From the NCBI GenBank assembly GCA_003155415.1, contig PMCP01000201.1, positions 3,871-50,129 of the forward strand: a stretch of 46,259 bases of DNA. The letters are read 5' to 3'. Positions 41,464 through 46,259 of the stretch are shown here, one piece after another. The translations under genes were made by a program, and so were the position numbers. The stretch is from Gammaproteobacteria bacterium. Its GTDB lineage: Bacteria; Pseudomonadota; Gammaproteobacteria; Steroidobacterales; Rariloculaceae. The notes below the pieces were generated by a model. The model had not been told where the DNA came from, searched no databases, and saw only the letters and a program-made list of their open reading frames with translations. The first letter of the stretch is position 1; every line of letters begins with the position of its first letter.

Positions 41464-42327
41464 TCAGCGCGGCTCGTCGATGATGGGGTTACGAAGAGTG
41501 CCGAGCTCCGGCACGTGAACTTCGACGACGTCGCCGTTGCGGAGGTACTTGGGAGGGTCGAAGCGTGCGCCGGCGCCGGTCGGCGTGCCCGTTGCGATGA
41601 GGTCGCCGGGCATGAGGCGCATGAAAGAGGAGAGGTAGGCGATCAGGCGTGCGAACGGGAAGATCAGGTTGGCCGTCGTGTCGTCCTGGCGCAGCTCGCC
41701 GTTCACGCGTGTCGTGACCCGTAGCTCCGCGTTCGCAGCGATCTCGTCCGTCGTTACGAGCCACGGCCCGACGCTGCCGGAGCGTTCGAAGTTCTTGCCT
41801 GGCGTCACGTTGAATTTCGAGTGCCGAAGCCAGTCGCGCACCGAGCCTTCGTTCATAAGTGTCAGCCCGGCCACGTGCTGCCACGCGTCTTTCTCGGCAA
41901 TGCGCCGGCCGGCGCGGCCGATCACGAGCACGATCTCGCCTTCGTAGTCGAGCTGCTCGGACTCAGGTGGATTCCAGATCGGTTCGAGATGGCCAACGAG
42001 ACTGCCCGGTGTGCGCATGAACACGCTGGGATACTTCGGCGCCTCGGCGCCGTCTTTGTATTCTTCGTTGCGGTTGCCGTAGTTGATGCCGATGCAGATG
42101 ATCTTCTCGGGATCAGGTACGGGCGGCAGATAGCGGATCGTGTCGAGCGCGACGCTCGGCTCGCGTTGGGTGGCGAGCTCGATGGCGCGCGGCAGCTCGC
42201 CGGCACGCAACAGCGCTCCGAACGTGGGGCAAACCCTGCCGAGCGAGGAGCCGAGGTCGACAACCCCGTCGCCTTTCACGACGCCGAAGCTCGTATAACC
42301 GCCGACTGCGAAGCTGACGAAGCGCAT
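41464..42327 (-). CDS. Fumarylacetoacetate hydrolase family protein (HpaG-like)
   Basis: A 287-residue FAH-fold enzyme. The typical motifs are IICIGINYGNRNEEY, the metal-binding LDYEGEIVLVIG, VAGLTLMNEGSVRDW, and GDLIATGTPTGAG near the C-terminus. The N-terminal domain (MRFVSFAVGGYTSFGVV) is also as expected. The family includes hydrolases, decarboxylases and isomerases of 2-oxo acids. In the homoprotocatechuate pathway HpaG of this fold decarboxylates OPET and isomerises the product. Its position beside CHM isomerase, an HpaE-like dehydrogenase and a LigB-type dioxygenase makes that role likely. It lies seven bases after the DapA-like gene on the same strand. Confidence 0.88.
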   Translation of the reverse strand: MRFVSFAVGGYTSFGVVKGDGVVDLGSSLGRVCPTFGALLRAGELPRAIELATQREPSVALDTIRYLPPVPDPEKIICIGINYGNRNEEYKDGAEAPKYPSVFMRTPGSLVGHLEPIWNPPESEQLDYEGEIVLVIGRAGRRIAEKDAWQHVAGLTLMNEGSVRDWLRHSKFNVTPGKNFERSGSVGPWLVTTDEIAANAELRVTTRVNGELRQDDTTANLIFPFARLIAYLSSFMRLMPGDLIATGTPTGAGARFDPPKYLRNGDVVEVHVPELGTLRNPIIDEPR

Positions 42328-42334
42328 GTGCCCT

Positions 42335-43237
42335 CTACAGGCCCGCGCGAGCGAGCACGCCGTCGAGCTTTGCCGCGAGCTCGGCTGTAGCCGGCACCAT
42401 CGGCAGCCGATGCTCGTTCTCCGTAAGGAGCCCGAGCTTCTTCATCATGTACTTCATCGGGATCGGGTTCGTGTCGAAGAACACGGCCTTGTTGATCTCG
42501 AGCAGCTGATCGTGCAGCCGGCGTGCGGTGGCCATATCGCCGGCGAACATCGCCTCGCACATCTGCGCGAGCACTCCGGGTCGCAGGTTGCCGACGGCGT
42601 TCATGAGACCGCACGCGCCGACCGCCATCATCGGGAAGCTGAGCTCCTCGAGGCCGACGAAGACTTTGAAGTCGTTGCCAAACTCGTGCAGACACTCGGA
42701 CACGAAGCCGAGATCGTTCACGGCTTGCTTGATGCCGACGAAGTGCGGCGACTTGTCCTTCAGCGTTTTCAGCGTGTCGAGCGTGACACTGACCGCCGTG
42801 CGGCCGGGGATGTGGTACACCATCCACGGCACGTCGTGCCCGGCCGCGAGCTCGAGATAAAAAGCGATCAACCCGCGCTGCGGCGGCCGGATGTAATACG
42901 GCGTCACGATCAACAGAGAGTCGGCGCCTTCCGCCAACGCGTGGTCCGTCAGGGCCCGGCTCTCCGCGAACGACTGTGACCCCGTAGCGGCGACGACGGG
43001 CACGCGGCCCGCGGTGGTCTTGATCGCCAGCGTTACGAGACGGTTCCGCTCGGCGGTGGTCAACGTCGAGGGCTCGGACGTAGTGCCGTTGACGAGGATG
43101 CCGTGCGAGCCCTGCTCGATCTGGAAGGTCACGAGCTCAGCGTACTTGTCGTAATCCACTTCGCCGCGTTTGAACGGCGTGATGATCGGCGGAATCGAGC
43201 CGCGCAGCGCGGCCAAATCGTGAGTTCGGTGCGGCAT
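42335..43237 (-). CDS. Dihydrodipicolinate synthase/N-acetylneuraminate lyase family aldolase
   Basis: A 300-residue class I aldolase of the DapA family. The pyruvate-binding stretch GTTSEPS (residues 51-57), the catalytic tyrosine stretch TPYYIRPPQ (Tyr115), IPGRTAV and the Schiff-base lysine in HFVGIKQAV (Lys170) are all present. True DHDPS has GTTGE and YYNKP, so substrate contacts differ. Its place in an aromatic meta-cleavage cluster suggests it cleaves or condenses a pyruvate-containing intermediate, where other bacteria use HpaI. The frame is open far upstream, but ATG 43237 is the first codon that fits the fold. It is divergent from the CHM isomerase gene. Confidence 0.85.
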   Translation of the reverse strand: MPHRTHDLAALRGSIPPIITPFKRGEVDYDKYAELVTFQIEQGSHGILVNGTTSEPSTLTTAERNRLVTLAIKTTAGRVPVVAATGSQSFAESRALTDHALAEGADSLLIVTPYYIRPPQRGLIAFYLELAAGHDVPWMVYHIPGRTAVSVTLDTLKTLKDKSPHFVGIKQAVNDLGFVSECLHEFGNDFKVFVGLEELSFPMMAVGACGLMNAVGNLRPGVLAQMCEAMFAGDMATARRLHDQLLEINKAVFFDTNPIPMKYMMKKLGLLTENEHRLPMVPATAELAAKLDGVLARAGL

Positions 43238-43348
43238 GATGATCTTCGCGGAGTGTGCTTGACGGTAAGGAAATTGACAGCCGTCGCGGCGGTCATTTAC
43301 GGTGGTCGAGAATTTTCGAGTGTACGTCAAGCTGCGACGGGATTCACC
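43238..43348. promoter_or_regulatory. Divergent control region of the aromatic-degradation cluster
   Basis: This 111-base gap separates two genes of one pathway. It has a perfect -35 TTGACA at 43274-43279 facing the isomerase gene, but no good -10 at 16-18 bases. The near-palindrome TCGAGAATTTTCGA (43306-43319, 12 of 14 positions symmetric) is a candidate operator. No regulator gene is present in the window. Confidence 0.42.
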
Positions 43349-43765
43349 TTGCCTCACCTGGTCATCGAGTACTCCGCCAACGTCGAAGATCGGATCGCGC
43401 TCGGTGAGCTTCTCGACAAGCTGCATGCCTGCGCGCTCACGACGGGCGTGTTCCCGCTCGGTGGGTTGCGCGTCCGCGCGTATCGCACCGACGCGTATCG
43501 CATTGCAGACAAGGCGCCGGACAACGGCTTCGTGCACGTGACGGCAATGATCGGCCACGGCCGGCCTCTCGACGTGCAACAGCAGGCCGGCGAGCAGCTG
43601 TTCGCGGTGCTATCGGTACACCTCGCGTCGCTGTATGAAAAGAGTCCGCTCGCAATCTCGCTGAACATCCAGGAATTTCACCCGGTGCTGAACTTCAAGC
43701 AGAACAACTTGCACGAGTACGTAAAAAAGCGCGCCGCGAAAGCGCCGGCCGGCGGAGCGAAGTAA
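43349..43765 (+). CDS. hpaF: 5-carboxymethyl-2-hydroxymuconate delta-isomerase
   Basis: A 138-residue tautomerase-superfamily enzyme (CHMI). It isomerises 5-carboxymethyl-2-hydroxymuconate to the 2-oxo form (COHED) in homoprotocatechuate degradation. The start is the unusual TTG 43349. It is chosen because it gives Met-Pro-His-Leu-Val-Ile-Glu-Tyr, and the proline just after Met, exposed after Met removal, is the catalytic base of the family. Later motifs are FPLGGLRVRAYRTDAYRIAD, FVHVTAMIGHGRP and SLNIQEFHPVLNFKQNN, which match the family. ORF calls that start further upstream would bury this proline. The stop overlaps the next start by one base (TAATG). Confidence 0.9.
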   Translation: MPHLVIEYSANVEDRIALGELLDKLHACALTTGVFPLGGLRVRAYRTDAYRIADKAPDNGFVHVTAMIGHGRPLDVQQQAGEQLFAVLSVHLASLYEKSPLAISLNIQEFHPVLNFKQNNLHEYVKKRAAKAPAGGAK

Positions 43766-45291
43766 TGGCAGCCCCCACAGGTGCCACGCTCGACGGCAAC
43801 GTCGCGAAAGCCGAGCAATTCCTTGCGCGCTTCGCGCGCAACGGCGTCCAGCATTTCATCGACGGCGCATCGTGCGCGTCCGTCTCGGGCAAGACGTTCG
43901 AGACCAGCACGCCGATCGACGGGCGCGTGCTCGCGAATGTGGCGTCGGGCGACGCGCAGGACATCGCCGCTGCGGCCGCGGCTGCTCAGCGGGTATTTCC
44001 CGCATGGCGCGACATGCCCGGCGATCAGCGCCGCGCGCTGCTGCACAAGATCGCGGACGCGATCGAGGCGCGTGCGGAGGAGATCGCGCTGCTCGAGTCG
44101 CTCGACACGGGGCAAGCGATCCGATTCATGTCGGTGGCCGCGAAACGCGGCGCCGAGAACTTCCGATTCTTCGCCGACAAGGCGCCGGAGGCCGATCGCG
44201 GTCTTTCGCTGCCCGCCCGCGAGCACGTGAACTACACGCTGCGTCAACCGATCGGTCCGGTCGCTGCGATCACGCCGTGGAACACGCCGTTCATGCTGTC
44301 GACGTGGAAGATCGCGCCGGCCCTTGCGGCGGGTTGCACCGTGGTGCACAAGCCGGCGGAGTGGAGCCCGATCACCGCGACGCTGCTCGCAGAAATCTGC
44401 CATGCCGCCGGTCTGCCGTCCGGTGTGCTCAATTGCGTGCATGGCTACGGCGAGACCGCTGGCAAGTCCGTCACCGAGCATCCCGCCGTTCGCGCGGTAG
44501 CATTCGTCGGCGAGTCGTCCACGGGTTCCGCGATCATGAGGCAGGCTGCGCCTACGCTGAAGCGCCTGCACTTCGAGCTCGGCGGCAAGAATCCGGTGGT
44601 GGTGTTCGACGACGCCGATCTCGACCGCGCGCTCGACGCCGTCGTCTTCATGATCTACAGCTTGAACGGCGAGCGTTGCACCTCGTCGAGCCGGCTGCTC
44701 GTGCAAGCGTCGATCCAAGAGGAATTCACCGCGCGGCTCGTCGAACGCGTGAAGAAGCTCAAAGTGGGGCATCCCCTCGATCCCGCAACCGAGATCGGTC
44801 CTCTGATTCATCCGAAACACGTGGAGAAAGTGCTGAGCTACTTCGCGATCGCGAAGCAGGAGAACGTCGCAATCCCGGTCGGGGGCGCGCCCGCCGCGGC
44901 CGGCGGCAACTACGTACAGCCCACCGTGTTCGCGAACGCGCAAAATTCCATGCGTGTCGCGCAGGAAGAAATTTTCGGGCCGGTGCTTACCGTGATTCCA
45001 TTCAAAGACGAGGCCGAGGCCCTGAAGCTCGCGAACGACGTGCAATACGGGCTTGCGGGGTACCTCTGGACCAACGATGTGGGCCGCGCACACCGGTTCG
45101 CTCGCTCGCTCGAGGCTGGCATGGTGTGGGTCAATTCCGAGAACAATCGTCACTTGCCGTCGCCGTTCGGTGGCATGAAAGCCAGCGGCATTGGCCGCGA
45201 TGGCGGCGACTACAGCTTCGACTTCTACATGGAGACGAAGAACATCTGCGTCGCCCACGGCACGCATCGCGTGCCTTCGCTCGGCCGCTAG
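43765..45291 (+). CDS. hpaE: Aldehyde dehydrogenase, HpaE-like (CHMS dehydrogenase)
   Basis: A 508-residue NAD(P)-dependent aldehyde dehydrogenase. The N-terminal ALDH fold ends at the active site: Glu271 in FELGGKNP and the catalytic Cys305 in GERCTSSSR. ITPWNTPF is also present. Length and context match 5-carboxymethyl-2-hydroxymuconate semialdehyde dehydrogenase (HpaE), which follows ring cleavage. Substrate choice rests on the neighbours. The start overlaps the isomerase stop by one base. The LigA-like gene follows after four bases, so all plus-strand genes of this cluster are tightly packed. Confidence 0.88.
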   Translation: MAAPTGATLDGNVAKAEQFLARFARNGVQHFIDGASCASVSGKTFETSTPIDGRVLANVASGDAQDIAAAAAAAQRVFPAWRDMPGDQRRALLHKIADAIEARAEEIALLESLDTGQAIRFMSVAAKRGAENFRFFADKAPEADRGLSLPAREHVNYTLRQPIGPVAAITPWNTPFMLSTWKIAPALAAGCTVVHKPAEWSPITATLLAEICHAAGLPSGVLNCVHGYGETAGKSVTEHPAVRAVAFVGESSTGSAIMRQAAPTLKRLHFELGGKNPVVVFDDADLDRALDAVVFMIYSLNGERCTSSSRLLVQASIQEEFTARLVERVKKLKVGHPLDPATEIGPLIHPKHVEKVLSYFAIAKQENVAIPVGGAPAAAGGNYVQPTVFANAQNSMRVAQEEIFGPVLTVIPFKDEAEALKLANDVQYGLAGYLWTNDVGRAHRFARSLEAGMVWVNSENNRHLPSPFGGMKASGIGRDGGDYSFDFYMETKNICVAHGTHRVPSLGR

Positions 45292-45295
45292 CCGC

Positions 45296-45634
45296 ATGAG
45301 CCTCTACTACGTGCAGAAGCTGATGTACCAGCTGAACCGAGACCCTTCCGTGCGCAAGCGTTTCGAAGCCGAGCGCGCGGCGCTACTAGCTGACTACGAG
45401 CTTACGGCTGAGGAGCACACGGCGGTTCTCGAGGGCGACGTGGGCCTGCTGTATGTCATGGGTGTCAACGGCCAGATCCTGATGCACTACGCCGCGCTGC
45501 TCGGGCAACCCTGGGACGTCTACATCAATGCAATGCGTGAGGGCGTGCGCAAGCACGGACCGGTCCGCGCCGGGCTGTACAGCATGCTGAAGGATCGGCA
45601 TCCCCCGTCGGGGACTACCAAGGGGCGACGATGA
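45296..45634 (+). CDS. LigA-like alpha subunit of extradiol dioxygenase
   Basis: A 112-residue helical protein like the small (alpha) subunit of protocatechuate 4,5-dioxygenase. SLYYVQKLMYQLNRDPSVR, ADYELTAEEHTAVLEGDVGLLYVMGVNGQILMHYAALLG and the following WDVYINAM match LigA. In LigAB the alpha chain caps the beta-chain active site and contacts the substrate. It overlaps the beta gene by four bases (ATGA at 45631-45634), typical of a two-subunit enzyme. This kind of split enzyme is unusual next to CHM isomerase and HpaE, where E. coli-type clusters use a single-chain HpaD. Confidence 0.85.
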   Translation: MSLYYVQKLMYQLNRDPSVRKRFEAERAALLADYELTAEEHTAVLEGDVGLLYVMGVNGQILMHYAALLGQPWDVYINAMREGVRKHGPVRAGLYSMLKDRHPPSGTTKGRR

Positions 45635-46259
45635 GCCTCGTGTTCGCAGGCGTTTGCAGTCACGCGCCCGGCATCACGGGGCGGGCGGCGCGCGCCGACG
45701 CGCGCGTCCGCGACGCGTTTTACGCGAAGCTCGACGAGATGCGCTTGCGGCTCGAGGCCGCGAAGCCGGACGCGGTCATCATCGTCGCGGCCGAGCACTT
45801 CGCAAACTTCTTCATGAACAACATGCCTGCGTACTGCATCGGCATGGGCGATCACTACGAGGGCCCGATCGAGGACGAGCAGTGGCTCGGGATCAGGCAC
45901 CATCGTGTGCCGGGCAACGCGGCTCTGTCGCGCCGCATTATCGAAGGCGTGCTGCCGAATATCGACGTGGCGTACGCCGAGGAGTGGAAGTTCGATCACG
46001 GCATTGCGGTGCCGCTGCACTTCCTCACGCCGCGCTACGACTTGCCCGTGATCCCGGTCAACGTGAATTGCCAGGGGCCGCCGCTGACGCCGCTCACGCG
46101 CGCGTACGAGTTCGGCCGCGCACTGCGTCGCGCGTGCGACGCGCAGCCCGAGCGCATCGCGCTCGTGGGCACGGGCGGCATCTCGCATTGGCCAGCGACG
46201 CCGGACTCCGGCACGATCAACGAAGCGTGGGACCGGCAGTTTCTCGAGCGCTTCCTCGC
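45631..46259 (+). CDS. LigB-like catalytic subunit of class III extradiol dioxygenase, truncated by window end
   Basis: The first 209 residues are visible and the gene continues beyond the window. CSHAPGITG (His11), AEHFANFF (His59) and GGISHWPATPDSG (His182) match the metal-binding and catalytic histidines of the LigB family, which uses Fe(II) to open a catechol ring. The first residues MSLVFAGVCSHAPG fit a start at ATG 45631, coupled to the LigA-like gene. With HpaE and HpaF just upstream, homoprotocatechuate (3,4-dihydroxyphenylacetate) is the expected substrate; protocatechuate or gallate cannot be excluded. The family is usually 270-300 residues, so about 70-90 residues are missing. Confidence 0.86.
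   Translation, partial: MSLVFAGVCSHAPGITGRAARADARVRDAFYAKLDEMRLRLEAAKPDAVIIVAAEHFANFFMNNMPAYCIGMGDHYEGPIEDEQWLGIRHHRVPGNAALSRRIIEGVLPNIDVAYAEEWKFDHGIAVPLHFLTPRYDLPVIPVNVNCQGPPLTPLTRAYEFGRALRRACDAQPERIALVGTGGISHWPATPDSGTINEAWDRQFLERFL

Noticed and set aside
43238-43579. 114-codon N-terminal extension of the DapA-like aldolase
   Set aside because: It overlaps the divergent isomerase gene antisense and adds no domain; the fold starts at ATG 43237.
43678-45297. 539-codon minus-strand frame opposite the aldehyde dehydrogenase
   Set aside because: The plus-strand gene has catalytic Cys and Glu in place; the antisense translation is Arg/His-rich and shows no fold.
1-46259. CRISPR arrays, tRNA or rRNA genes, insertion sequences
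   Set aside because: No regularly spaced repeats, no cloverleaf-like or ribosomal sequence, and no transposase or integrase motifs were found by eye on either strand.

Overview
The window looks like one contiguous piece of a high-GC Gram-negative chromosome. Lipoprotein signals, an OmpA-type domain, a large outer-membrane barrel, an RND efflux pump, Tat signals and a class II cytochrome c' all point that way. The gene types suggest an environmental proteobacterium, perhaps a gammaproteobacterium of the Steroidobacter/Xanthomonas side. This placement is inference and no marker gene is present. I found no tRNA, rRNA, CRISPR array, transposase or integrase.

Layout. 1-3336: the end of a TMEM175-like membrane protein, then a two-gene M16 peptidase operon on the minus strand (one catalytic and one zinc-less subunit). 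3400-5543: a block visibly poorer in GC, with small same-strand genes (MOSC, DUF167, DUF2784, an unknown membrane protein), coupled to a methyltransferase. 6204-7730: a Tat-exported PhoD phosphatase. 7819-14167: a tight sugar operon holding a 6PGDH-like dehydrogenase, a polyphosphate-glucokinase-like ROK kinase, Gnd, Zwf and a cytoplasmic GH15 glucoamylase. Together these would carry glucan to glucose, glucose-6-P, 6-phosphogluconate and ribulose-5-P. 14178-17616: a small unknown gene, an NmrA-type reductase behind a perfect palindrome, the SrkA kinase, a small unknown and a lipoprotein.

17613-29530 is the most unusual part. It is a four-gene minus-strand operon of exported DUF11-type proteins ending in a giant protein that combines DUF11, prealbumin-like and OmpA domains with a C-terminal barrel. 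A divergent 1001-residue DUF11 protein lies opposite. Three of the encoded proteins share an N-terminal motif and three share a C-terminal module, so this reads as one cell-surface assembly.

29608-37000: a secreted unknown, a small membrane protein, then a redox module. The module has PaoA/PaoB-like iron-sulfur and FAD subunits with no molybdopterin subunit next to them, a 51-residue membrane protein, a b-type cytochrome and an unknown. It is followed by a DUF457 membrane protein, a lipid-anchored cytochrome c' and a trypsin-fold/PDZ protein that has lost two catalytic residues. 37127-41424: an RND efflux fusion protein and pump. 41464-46259: an aromatic meta-cleavage cluster of homoprotocatechuate type. 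A FAH-family enzyme and a DapA-like aldolase lie on the minus strand. CHM isomerase, an HpaE-like dehydrogenase and LigA/LigB-type dioxygenase subunits lie on the plus strand, with LigB cut by the window end.

Starts were chosen by ribosome sites, signal peptides and catalytic residues. Functions rest on recognised family motifs, not on database searches.
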